DNA of 6,507 nucleotides from an uncultured Acetatifactor sp. (GTDB lineage: Bacteria > Bacillota > Clostridia > Lachnospirales > Lachnospiraceae): assembly GCA_934394515.1 (NCBI GenBank), contig CAKRRU010000124.1, positions 1 through 6,507 of the forward strand. The letters run 5' to 3'. Shown here piece by piece: positions 1-5,951 of this stretch (the stretch's first letter is position 1; each line of letters opens with the position of its first letter). The position numbers and the translations under genes are program-made. The notes beneath the pieces are model-generated. The model saw nothing but the letters and a program-made list of their open reading frames with translations. It was not told the DNA's origin and made no database searches.

Positions 1-69
1 TGCCCGGTGTTTGCTGCAATTATTCTGCTGAGTTCTGTGGCAAATGCTTTCGGGTGGATCTCAATGTAA
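1..69 (+). CDS. C-terminal tail of an unidentified hydrophobic protein (partial)
   Basis: Frame 1 is open from the window edge to a TAA at 67-69 and gives 22 residues, mostly hydrophobic (for example VFAAIILLSSVANAFGWISM). This looks like the last membrane segment of an integral membrane protein. The stop is followed 15 bp later by a strong intrinsic terminator, which supports a real plus-strand gene ending here and converging on the ABC operon. No family can be assigned from so short a piece, and an open frame of this length could also occur by chance. Confidence 0.4.
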   Translation, partial: CPVFAAIILLSSVANAFGWISM

Positions 70-83
70 TGATGCCGTAATCT

Positions 84-127
84 AAAATACCCCCACGCTG
101 TGTTCACACAAGCGTGAGGGTATTTTT
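84..127. terminator. Bidirectional intrinsic terminator
   Basis: Inverted repeat: AAAATACCC, one C, CACGCT on the left (84-99) pairs with AGCGTG, one A, GGGTATTTT on the right (111-126). There is a single C/A mismatch, and the loop (100-110) can itself partly pair. A-runs and T-runs flank the GC-rich core on both sides, so it can stop transcription from either direction. It sits between the end of the plus-strand gene at 69 and the minus-strand stop at 133, where two convergent transcripts would need a shared terminator. Confidence 0.88.
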
Positions 128-132
128 ATGCA

Positions 133-1830
133 TCATCCTATCGGAATCACCCGTCCCGTCTCCGCATTCACTCTATGCGAAATCGAGATGACGGTACGTC
201 CTTCGGAAGCACGTTTCAGTGCCTGCAGCACTTCTTCCTCGGTCTGTGCATCGAGGTTTGCCGTAATCTCATCCAACAACAGGAGCTTCGGCTTCGCCAC
301 AGCTGCTCTGGCAATGGATAAGAGCTGCCACTGTCCCCGGGAAAAGATCTCCGGGGTGCATGGCGTATCATAGCCTTTTTCCAACTGCTCTATTGTGGTG
401 TCCAGTCCTGCAATCTTCGCAGCTTCTCTGACCTCTTCCTGCGTAAAACGCTCATCATACAACGTGATCTGGTCTCTTACGGTACCGGGGACTCTGTGGA
501 AGGTCTGCTCCACATAACCGTAGAGGCTGCGCTTCTCGGCATCCGGAATCTTCGCAGTCTCCAGGCCTTGGATCAGCACTTTTCCGTTTTGCGGTTCATA
601 CAATCCCAGCAGCAGCTTGAATATAGTGCTCTTGCCTGCGCCTGTCCGTCCGGACAGGGTAACCTGTTCCCCGGTTCGGACTGCGAAGCTTAAATCATGC
701 AGGATCCCTCTGTCATCATAGCCGAAATCCACATGCTGTAGTTCTACAAATGCAGAATCTGAGGCTGCATTTGTAGCAGCAGCTTTTTCTGCAGCTTCTG
801 CATTTTCGCAGGTCTCTTTTTGGTTTTGGACATGCTCCGGCAGCTCTTCCAGCTCATAGAATTCATTGATCCTATGTACCCCCGCAATCGCGGACTGTAT
901 GGTCTGAATCTCCATTCCCAGACTCTCTACAGGAGTAAATATCTGTGAAATATAATTGATTACCGCTACCGCTGTACCGGCTGACATGCCGAACAAGGTC
1001 AGCACTTTGGCATTGCCGGAGGCTGAGAATAACATCACCACAGCCACCACAACCGCATTCAGGATCAGGATCACCGGAGAGTAAATGGCATCATAAAAAT
1101 TGGTACGATCCACCGCCCGGTAACTCTCCGCAATGTATTCATCGTAACGCTGCTCCATGTAACGTTCTTTTCCCAAGGTATGAATCGTGCGGATATTGTG
1201 CAAGGTCTCCGGCACATGTCCGTAAGCCCTTCCTACAGCCTGTCTGTTCTCGATCTGTGCTTTCAGCATGTTCTTCTGCACCGTCCGGGTAAACCAGTAT
1301 AAAAACGGTAACAGTACCAGCAGAACCAGTGCCAGCCCTGCGTTTTTCATCCGGATCACCACCAGAATACTCACGATCTTGCACGCATCTGCGAACATAC
1401 TGATGATTCCGGAAGTAAACAGATTCTCCACGGTGTCCACATCTCCGACAAACCGGGAGACCACAGTACCGGGCTCCTGTCTTGTCAGTTCCTGTGCTGT
1501 CAGTCTCGTATATTTTTCCATGAGACTGCCGCGGAGTGCATGCGTGATCTTCTGTCCGAAGACTGTGAGCAGACTCTCTCTCAGACTTTCCGTCAGTCCG
1601 GTCAGCACTGTGAAGGCAAAATACAATACAATCAAAGTCACCGGGACATTGTTGCCCCCGGTAATGCTGTCCACGATACTTCCCAGAATCCAGGGCGGTA
1701 AAAGAGCAGTCACAATTGCGCCCACGACTGCCAGCACAATTTCCAGAGATAATAATTTCTGTCTCTGCACCGTCCGCATGATCACTCCGAACACATTTCT
1801 TTTTTCATTTTGTAATTTTTCTTGACGCAA
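133..1830 (-). CDS. ABC exporter half-transporter, permease plus ATPase (downstream subunit)
   Basis: A 565-residue membrane-anchored ABC half-transporter with an N-terminal transmembrane domain (six hydrophobic segments near residues 30-50, 62-82, 142-160, 164-182, 250-270 and 277-297). An Ala/Glu-rich linker (about 340-360) leads to a C-terminal nucleotide-binding domain. Visible motifs are Walker A GRTGAGKST (394-402), Q-loop Q442, signature FSRGQ (496-500, altered from LSGGQ), Walker B LLLLD (516-520) with catalytic Glu521, D-loop NLD (525-527) and switch His552. The protein ends 13 residues after the switch His, shorter than many exporters. The start is TTG at 1830, chosen because AAGGAGG lies 8 nt upstream; the next in-frame Met is residue 18. 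It lies 2 bp after the partner gene and is almost surely co-translated with it. The two should form one heterodimeric exporter, in which this subunit supplies the catalytically competent Walker B Glu. The substrate cannot be read from the sequence; drugs, peptides or lipids are all possible. Confidence 0.93.
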   Translation of the reverse strand: MRQEKLQNEKRNVFGVIMRTVQRQKLLSLEIVLAVVGAIVTALLPPWILGSIVDSITGGNNVPVTLIVLYFAFTVLTGLTESLRESLLTVFGQKITHALRGSLMEKYTRLTAQELTRQEPGTVVSRFVGDVDTVENLFTSGIISMFADACKIVSILVVIRMKNAGLALVLLVLLPFLYWFTRTVQKNMLKAQIENRQAVGRAYGHVPETLHNIRTIHTLGKERYMEQRYDEYIAESYRAVDRTNFYDAIYSPVILILNAVVVAVVMLFSASGNAKVLTLFGMSAGTAVAVINYISQIFTPVESLGMEIQTIQSAIAGVHRINEFYELEELPEHVQNQKETCENAEAAEKAAATNAASDSAFVELQHVDFGYDDRGILHDLSFAVRTGEQVTLSGRTGAGKSTIFKLLLGLYEPQNGKVLIQGLETAKIPDAEKRSLYGYVEQTFHRVPGTVRDQITLYDERFTQEEVREAAKIAGLDTTIEQLEKGYDTPCTPEIFSRGQWQLLSIARAAVAKPKLLLLDEITANLDAQTEEEVLQALKRASEGRTVISISHRVNAETGRVIPIG

Positions 1831-1832
1831 TG

Positions 1833-3719
1833 CTAATCCCTCCTTCCCTCTGTATTTTTCTGGTTTGCACTCACCTTATTGCCTTCTTCCGATGTTCTGT
1901 CTCCCAATGTCTTGTTTTGCATTTGCCATTCCTGCTGTAACGTTTTCTTCGGACTGCCATCGCTTCCTGCCTGAGCTTCATACAGTCTCGCATATTCCGG
2001 ATACTTTGCAAGGATCTGTTCATGGGTTCCCACAGCCACTTTTCCATCCTCCATCCACAGTACCTGATTCATCTGCGGGAACAGATACAGTCTGTGGGAC
2101 AAAAGGATCACAATACTGTCTGAAGCCAGTTTCTTAAGGTTGGCAAACACTTCTTCCTCTGTCTTACGATCCAGTGCGGAAAAAGGATCATCCAGGATCA
2201 ATACCGGCCGCTTGTGGCACAGTGTCCTCGCCAATGCCAGTCTCTGCGCCTGTCCGCCGGAAAGTCTGACGCCGCCGTTCCCGACGATGGTCTCTGCGCC
2301 GTCTTCCATCTCCTTTACTTCTTTGTCGAAACAGACAGCCCTCAGGTATTGCTCCACATCCTGATCGTCTCCCATGAGCACATTGTTGCGGACTGTGTCA
2401 TTGAACAGCTCCGGATCATGTCCCAGATAGCCTACCATTCCTGTACGTTCCGCCTTGGTCATCTCGGATAATTCTTTTCCGTGAAAACGAATCCGCCCCT
2501 CATAAGGATATTCGCACAGGAAAGTCTTGCCCAACGTGGATTTTCCGCAGGCTACCGCGCCGGTGACACCGAGGATCTGTCCCGGTGCCGCCAGGAAGCT
2601 TAAATCTTCGTAAATCTTCCCGCAGCCCGGATAAGCAAAGCTTACATGGGATACTTCCAGTGTTCCCGGCTTCTGCAGCCTGTTGTCATCCTCGCAAGGT
2701 TCCTCCTTCATGAGCGGCTTGATCCGCTTCCAGGAGACCTGTGCTTTATGTACCGCATTGAATAATTTCGCTGCGTGGGAGGACTTCACGGAAAGTTTGA
2801 TAAAACAGGATAAAAACGTGGTAAACGCTGCCACATCCCACGCTTTCCAACCGTTCCCCAGTACATTTTTGCTGCCGAAATACAGGATAAACAGCACACC
2901 TGTCATGGAGATGATCCGGTACAGCGGTGGAAATGCGGTACTCCAGATATTTGCCCGCACGGCGGATTTCTCATAGGCGGTCAGATTCCCTTCGTACGCC
3001 TGCTCCCTTTCTTTTTCTCTGCCATAGACACGATAGGTAATGGCATTGGCAGCTCTGTCCAGGGTCGCTGCACTTAAAGCCCCGGACTGTTCTTTATATG
3101 CGGCTCCCGTGCGCTGGACATTTCCCTTCATTTTATCTGCCAGCACATAGGATACCGGCAAAAAGAGCATACCTGAGATTGCCAGACGCCAGTCGTAATA
3201 AAGCAGCATTCCGGCATACGCCGCCAGCGCCACACCGGTATCGAAGATCTCTGTGGTGAATTTCCGCATGCCTTCCACACAGTCATCCACGTCCAGGATT
3301 GCCTTGGTCATGACATTGCCGGCACCTTCCTCTTCCAGCTGCGCACGGCTCCTGTGTACCAGACTGCCGTACAGGATCTCTTTCATGTCCCGGTTGACAT
3401 TATTGGCAAAACGTCTTACATAAAAACGCTTGATATAACGGGAGATCTGCACCACTGCGATCACCGTGACATAGCTGATCACCAGGGTCAGCATATCGCT
3501 GTATCCGGCATTTCCTCCCAGAATATTTACCAGACAGCCGGTCATCTGTCCTTCATACCAGGGACCGGCCAGAAGACCTATGTTATAGATCAGACCGGAA
3601 ACAGTCACTGCCAGAAGGATCGGCCACTGCATCTTAAAATAAGACAAAATTCTGTCCGGCCCGGATATTTTCCTTCTCTGCATTTCATTTATCATACTTG
3701 ATTTTTCTTCAATTCTCAT
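1833..3719 (-). CDS. ABC exporter half-transporter, permease plus ATPase (upstream subunit, degenerate ATP site)
   Basis: A 628-residue ABC half-transporter, first gene of the two-gene exporter operon. The transmembrane domain has six hydrophobic stretches near residues 33-55, 74-94, 157-175, 177-195, 264-283 and 293-313. The nucleotide-binding domain shows Walker A GAVACGKST (387-395), signature LSGGQ (486-490), Walker B LILD (507-510) and switch His542. Two key residues are changed: the catalytic Glu after Walker B is Asp511, and the Q-loop position in GYLGHDPELF is His434 instead of Gln. The partner's signature is also altered (FSRGQ). One composite ATP site, built from this Walker A/B plus the partner signature, is therefore predicted to be weak, and the other, built from the partner Walker A/B plus this LSGGQ, to be active. 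A hydrophilic tail of about 45 residues (583-628, rich in Lys, Gln, Ser) follows the ATPase domain. The ATG at 3719 has only a weak ribosome binding site; Met9 or Met13 are possible alternative starts. Confidence 0.93.
   Translation of the reverse strand: MRIEEKSSMINEMQRRKISGPDRILSYFKMQWPILLAVTVSGLIYNIGLLAGPWYEGQMTGCLVNILGGNAGYSDMLTLVISYVTVIAVVQISRYIKRFYVRRFANNVNRDMKEILYGSLVHRSRAQLEEEGAGNVMTKAILDVDDCVEGMRKFTTEIFDTGVALAAYAGMLLYYDWRLAISGMLFLPVSYVLADKMKGNVQRTGAAYKEQSGALSAATLDRAANAITYRVYGREKEREQAYEGNLTAYEKSAVRANIWSTAFPPLYRIISMTGVLFILYFGSKNVLGNGWKAWDVAAFTTFLSCFIKLSVKSSHAAKLFNAVHKAQVSWKRIKPLMKEEPCEDDNRLQKPGTLEVSHVSFAYPGCGKIYEDLSFLAAPGQILGVTGAVACGKSTLGKTFLCEYPYEGRIRFHGKELSEMTKAERTGMVGYLGHDPELFNDTVRNNVLMGDDQDVEQYLRAVCFDKEVKEMEDGAETIVGNGGVRLSGGQAQRLALARTLCHKRPVLILDDPFSALDRKTEEEVFANLKKLASDSIVILLSHRLYLFPQMNQVLWMEDGKVAVGTHEQILAKYPEYARLYEAQAGSDGSPKKTLQQEWQMQNKTLGDRTSEEGNKVSANQKNTEGRRD
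1839..1845 (-). promoter_or_regulatory. Ribosome binding site that sets the TTG start of the downstream ABC gene
   Basis: On the minus strand AAGGAGG lies inside the last codons of the upstream ABC gene, 8 nt before a TTG. No ATG in the right frame is nearby, so this near-perfect site decides the start at 1830. The upstream stop (TAG, 1833-1835) falls between this site and the start, an arrangement typical of translational coupling. Confidence 0.8.
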
Positions 3720-3781
3720 AATTTAGCTCTTTTGCTTTTCATCTTCATAAAATTGTATAAAAAAGATGCACTATTCTTTTA

Positions 3782-3809
3782 ATGATAGTACATCTCTTAT
3801 CCCTGTCAA
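3782..3809 (-). promoter_or_regulatory. Sigma-A-type promoter for the ABC exporter operon
   Basis: Minus strand: TTGACA (3809-3804, perfect -35), a 16-bp spacer, then TATCAT (3787-3782, five of six -10 bases). The expected RNA start is near 3775, which gives a leader of roughly 55 nt before the ATG at 3719. It lies in the 121-bp gap between metF and the exporter genes, so the exporter operon can be transcribed independently of metF. Confidence 0.65.
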
Positions 3810-3822
3810 TCTATTCTTGAAA

Positions 3823-3854
3823 TTTTATGCTTTCAGAATTTTACGCTTTCAGAA
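3823..3854. repeat. 16-bp tandem duplication at the metF 3' end
   Basis: TTTTATGCTTTCAGAA (3823-3838) is followed directly by TTTTACGCTTTCAGAA (3839-3854), identical at 15 of 16 positions. The right copy covers the last codons and stop of metF; the left copy lies just past it. It looks like a small slippage or repair duplication that left the reading frame intact. No function is evident. Confidence 0.8.
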
Positions 3855-4710
3855 TTTCAGAGAGGCTCTTCTGAATCCCGGCTGCCACATCCGGCTTGTT
3901 CATGGAATAGACATGGATGTGTTTTACGCCGTTCGCCAGCAGGTCTATGATCTGGTCAGTGGCATAGGCAATGCCAGCCTGTTTCATGGCTTCCGGATTG
4001 TCACCGAAGCGGTCTACGATATTTTTAAAACGTTCGGGAACGTTGCAGCCTGACAGCTTTACCGCATTTTTGACCTGCACCCCACGGGTAATGGGCATGA
4101 TGCCCGGGATGATTGGCACCATGATCTCTGCCTCTCTGACACGGTACATGAAATTGAAAAAGATATTGTTATCAAAAAACATCTGGGTCGTCAGATATTC
4201 ACATCCGGCATCCACCTTTGCCTTTAACCCCTGAATATCTGCATTCTTATTCGCAGAATCGGGATGTACCTCAGGATAGCAGGCGCCGCCCACACAGAAA
4301 TCTCCGTTTTCCTTAATGAAACGCACCAGATCCGAAGCGTGGGTAAAATCGGTAAATATCTCCCCGTCAAAATCCTTCGGGATATCGCCCCGAAGTGCCA
4401 GGATATTCTCAATACCTGCCGTCTTCATTTCGTCCAGTGCTGCACGGATACTGTCTTTTTCCGCACAGACACAGGTCAGATGTGCTACTGTCGGAACATT
4501 ATGCTTTCTCTGGATCTCGCTTGCCAGTGCAATGGTATGTCCCTTCGTACTGCCGCCGGCTCCGTAGGTCACGCTCATATAAGCCGGCTGCAGAGCTGCA
4601 ATCCCCAGTGCCGCAGTCTCCACATTTTCAAAATCCGTGCTCTTCTTCGGAGGAAATACCTCGAAAGAAATGGTTGCTGTATCCTGTGTTAAAATTTCCC
4701 TGATCTTCAT
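3841..4710 (-). CDS. metF: 5,10-methylenetetrahydrofolate reductase
   Basis: A 289-residue cytosolic flavoprotein of the MetF family, close to the usual bacterial length of about 290-300. It reduces 5,10-methylene-THF to 5-methyl-THF, the methyl donor for methionine synthesis and, in acetogens, a step of the Wood-Ljungdahl methyl branch. The TIM-barrel motifs are all visible: FEVFPPK (16-22, with the conserved acidic Glu17), SVTYGAGGST (46-55), LRGD (106-109, conserved flavin-site Asp109), TTQMFFD (174-180) and PGIMPI (202-207). The ATG at 4710 has a weak ribosome binding site (AAAAGAG). No partner such as metH or metV lies beside it. It sits 109 bp behind the alarmone synthetase with no intrinsic terminator between, so read-through from that gene is possible; a TACAAT in the gap could be a -10 but lacks a good -35. 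No SAM riboswitch or T-box can be made out in the 109-bp leader. The 3' end carries a small tandem duplication. Confidence 0.95.
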   Translation of the reverse strand: MKIREILTQDTATISFEVFPPKKSTDFENVETAALGIAALQPAYMSVTYGAGGSTKGHTIALASEIQRKHNVPTVAHLTCVCAEKDSIRAALDEMKTAGIENILALRGDIPKDFDGEIFTDFTHASDLVRFIKENGDFCVGGACYPEVHPDSANKNADIQGLKAKVDAGCEYLTTQMFFDNNIFFNFMYRVREAEIMVPIIPGIMPITRGVQVKNAVKLSGCNVPERFKNIVDRFGDNPEAMKQAGIAYATDQIIDLLANGVKHIHVYSMNKPDVAAGIQKSLSEILKA

Positions 4711-4819
4711 TCGTGTACTCTTTTCTTATCTTTTATTTTTATTCTTTATGTTTCTTTGGCTTACTCTTTTATTGTATCCGGCTCAAACGATAAATGTTGT
4801 CTGTTTCTCCAAGCCATTC

Positions 4820-5554
4820 TCAATTTTTCTCATCGCGCAAAAACGGAGGCAAAAAATCCACTTTTTCTTCTTCACTTTCGCTTTTTGCAATGATATTCCG
4901 GATATTCTGCATCCGCTTATCCAGTGCCGCACTCTGCTGCGCACAGTCATACAGCTCGTCCTTCAGGAACTTTGCCTGACTCTCCGGAATATTTTTCTTG
5001 TATTGCAGCTTGTGTTCCAGACTGGCCCAGAAATCCATGGCGATGGTACGGAACTGGACTTCCACATAGACCAGCTTCTTCGTATTCTGCAAAAAGATCG
5101 GCACCTGTACGATCAGGTGCAGGCTGCGGTAGCCGCTCTCCTTGGGATTCTTTATATAATCCTTGCGCTCGATCAGAGTAATGTCATCCTGCCGTAAGAA
5201 ACTCTCCGCCAGTTCGTAAATATCATCCGGGAAGGAACATATGACCCGGACTCCGGCGATATCCCGGATATTCTCTTCGATGCCTTCCAGCGTCATGGGA
5301 ATATTTTTCCGACGGATCTTACGCAGAATACTGTCATACGATTTGACTCTGGTCTTGATCCCTTCGATGGGATTCCGATCGTATTCCAGGGAATACTCCT
5401 GATTCAATACCTTGAATTTCGTCTCCACCTCCATGATGGCGCACTGATAATACGACATCAGTTCATCCATGGGGCGCTTGTTTTTCTCAATCAGATCGAG
5501 GAATTGATCTGATAATAAATGTTGTTTGAAAAATTTACCTCTGATTGTATCCAT
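4820..5554 (-). CDS. Small alarmone synthetase, (p)ppGpp synthetase (RelP/RelQ type)
   Basis: A stand-alone GTP pyrophosphokinase of 244 residues (248 if a GTG at 5566 is used). It transfers pyrophosphate from ATP to GTP or GDP to make (p)ppGpp, the stringent-response alarmone. There is only a RelA/SpoT synthetase domain, with no HD hydrolase, TGS or ACT domain, so it is a small alarmone synthetase and not a long Rel. Counted from the GTG, motifs are NPIEGIKTRVKSYDSI (65-80), basic RKIRRK (82-87), RDIAGVRVICSF (101-112), the G-loop ESGYRSLH (143-150) and VEVQFRTIAMDFWASLEH (168-185, with the metal-binding Glu). Wording such as FKVLNQEY and FWASLEHK resembles the RelP/SasA branch more than RelQ/SasB, but this is judged by eye. 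A charged tail follows residue 228. The ATG at 5554 is preferred because GAGTGAG lies 7 nt upstream; the GTG has no better site. It is transcribed from its own promoter near 5667-5695. Confidence 0.92.
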   Translation of the reverse strand: MDTIRGKFFKQHLLSDQFLDLIEKNKRPMDELMSYYQCAIMEVETKFKVLNQEYSLEYDRNPIEGIKTRVKSYDSILRKIRRKNIPMTLEGIEENIRDIAGVRVICSFPDDIYELAESFLRQDDITLIERKDYIKNPKESGYRSLHLIVQVPIFLQNTKKLVYVEVQFRTIAMDFWASLEHKLQYKKNIPESQAKFLKDELYDCAQQSAALDKRMQNIRNIIAKSESEEEKVDFLPPFLRDEKN

Positions 5555-5595
5555 GATATAACTCACTCTTTTATTGTCTCTATTTTTTGATCAAT

Positions 5596-5641
5596 ATTTT
5601 TTATGATAATCTATGATGAATCATAGATTATCATAAAAAAT
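5596..5641. repeat. 46-bp perfect AT-rich palindrome in the alarmone synthetase leader
   Basis: The arms 5596-5617 and 5620-5641 are perfect reverse complements over 22 bp with only GA between them, so an RNA hairpin would have about 21 bp and a 4-nt loop. It lies in the transcribed leader, some 40 bp ahead of the start codon. In neither direction is it followed by a usable T-run after a GC-rich stem, so it is not a typical terminator. It could act as an operator for a dimeric regulator, as an RNase III or stability hairpin, or as a cruciform. Which of these applies is not known. Confidence 0.85.
5611..5634 (-). CDS. Possible 7-codon leader peptide upstream of the alarmone synthetase
   Basis: Minus strand: AAGGAG (5649-5644) lies 9 nt before an ATG at 5634 that opens a 7-codon frame (MIIYDSS) ending in TAG at 5613-5611. 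The frame lies wholly within the 46-bp palindrome, so translating it would melt the hairpin. This ribosome binding site is better than that of the alarmone synthetase itself. It could be a regulatory leader ORF, but such a short frame could also be chance. Confidence 0.25.
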   Translation of the reverse strand: MIIYDSS

Positions 5642-5666
5642 GTCTCCTTGCATACGGTATATCCAT

Positions 5667-5695
5667 AGTATATACCATAGACAAGGCGGTATCAA
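5667..5695 (-). promoter_or_regulatory. Sigma-A promoter of the alarmone synthetase gene
   Basis: Minus strand: TTGATA (5695-5690), 17-bp spacer, TATACT (5672-5667), each five of six consensus bases. RNA should start near 5660, giving a leader of about 105 nt that contains the long palindrome. A short inverted repeat, TCACT-TCAT-AGTGA (5696-5709), abuts the -35 on its upstream side, and another, GGTATAT-N7-ATATACC (5656-5676), covers the -10 and start site. Both are possible operators. Confidence 0.7.
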
Positions 5696-5745
5696 TCACT
5701 TCATAGTGAATCGATAGACTGCACCGAAAGACACCATATCTCGAG

Positions 5746-5774
5746 TTGAACATTTGTTCGATTTGTGTTATAAT
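5746..5774 (+). promoter_or_regulatory. Sigma-A promoter of the small toxin-like gene
   Basis: TTGAAC (5746-5751), 17-bp spacer, TATAAT (5769-5774, perfect -10). RNA is expected to start near 5781, leaving a 5' untranslated region of about 75 nt before the ATG at 5856. It diverges from the alarmone synthetase promoter, with about 50 bp between the two -35 boxes. Confidence 0.8.
5747..5760. promoter_or_regulatory. LexA-box-like palindrome over the toxin promoter (putative SOS operator)
   Basis: TGAACATTTGTTCG contains the perfect dyad GAAC-N4-GTTC (5748-5759). It matches 12 of 14 positions of the Bacillus-type LexA (DinR) box CGAACATATGTTCG. It overlaps the -35 hexamer and runs into the spacer of the promoter, a position where bound LexA would block RNA polymerase. 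This predicts silence in undisturbed cells and induction after DNA damage. The match to the site is seen in the sequence; LexA binding is inferred. Confidence 0.7.
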
Positions 5775-5841
5775 GTTATTGTGTAATCGAAACGAAAGCG
5801 GATGCGATTTTCCGATTGTTAGATGCCCTCTAGTAATACAA

Positions 5842-5849
5842 AGGAGGGG
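5842..5849 (+). promoter_or_regulatory. Strong ribosome binding site of the toxin-like gene, probably sequestered
   Basis: AGGAGGGG lies 6-8 nt before the ATG at 5856, and this spacing favours that ATG over the in-frame ATG at 5850, which touches the site. The region can be masked in two ways inside the mRNA. CCCTC (5826-5830) pairs locally with GAGGG (5844-5848). GGGGATGC (5846-5853) pairs perfectly with GCATCCCC (5951-5958) at the end of the gene. Masked ribosome binding sites are common in type I toxin mRNAs. Confidence 0.7.
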
Positions 5850-5855
5850 ATGCCC

Positions 5856-5951
5856 ATGAATACAATGGAAGTACTTACTCTGTTGTTAGTTGTCTTTGCA
5901 GCTCTATCATACATCGACAGACATGGTGACGATAATAACAAAAAGAAATAG
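5856..5951 (+). CDS. 31-residue one-helix peptide, putative holin-like type I toxin
   Basis: ATG at 5856 to TAG at 5951. It begins MNTMEVLTLLLVVFAALSYI, a single hydrophobic helix (about residues 5-20), followed by the polar DRHGDDNN and a Lys3 tail. The order short N-terminus, E-x-L, hydrophobic helix, Y-I-D-(R/K)-H, Lys-rich end is characteristic of the small 'putative holin-like toxin' peptides of Bacillota, and the shape recalls TxpA, BsrG and Fst. Such peptides insert in the cytoplasmic membrane and depolarise or perturb it when overproduced. The features around it fit a type I toxin: a masked strong ribosome binding site, long 5' leader, an opposing promoter downstream, and terminators on both sides of an antisense RNA. 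The LexA-like box over its promoter suggests damage induction. The last codons and stop lie inside the left arm of the hairpin at 5940-5985. An in-frame ATG at 5850 would add two residues but is too close to the ribosome binding site. The family assignment is by eye and toxicity is inferred. Confidence 0.8.
   Translation: MNTMEVLTLLLVVFAALSYIDRHGDDNNKKK

Larger units (their letters stand above)
5567..5855. other. Divergent regulatory region between alarmone synthetase and toxin-like gene
   Basis: This stretch of almost 290 bp has no ordinary gene. From left to right it holds the alarmone synthetase leader (with the 46-bp palindrome and possible mini-ORF), its leftward promoter with flanking short inverted repeats, about 36 bp with no clear signal (5710-5745), the rightward LexA-box promoter and the 75-nt toxin leader. 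The toxin leader contains a 7-bp direct repeat GATGCCC (5822-5828 and 5849-5855). Confidence 0.7.

Noticed and set aside
496..693. Plus-strand open frames lying opposite the ABC, metF and alarmone synthetase genes (this one and several others up to 186 codons)
   Set aside because: They lie wholly opposite strong coding frames with clear domain motifs, lack ribosome binding sites, and encode low-complexity Cys/Ser/Pro-rich products typical of antisense shadows.
340..1830. The downstream ABC subunit as a truncated pseudogene, because it ends 13 residues after the switch His
   Set aside because: All ATPase motifs through the H-loop are present, there is no internal frameshift, and a proper terminator follows 6 bp after the stop, so a short C-terminus is the likelier explanation.
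4711..4819. SAM riboswitch or T-box ahead of metF
   Set aside because: The 109-bp gap is A/T-rich with no multi-stem structure, no T-box motif and no terminator/antiterminator pair.
5596..5641. The 46-bp palindrome as a Rho-independent terminator
   Set aside because: The stem is nearly all A/T and is followed by A-runs, not T-runs, on either strand; it also lies downstream of the alarmone synthetase promoter, where full termination would silence the gene.
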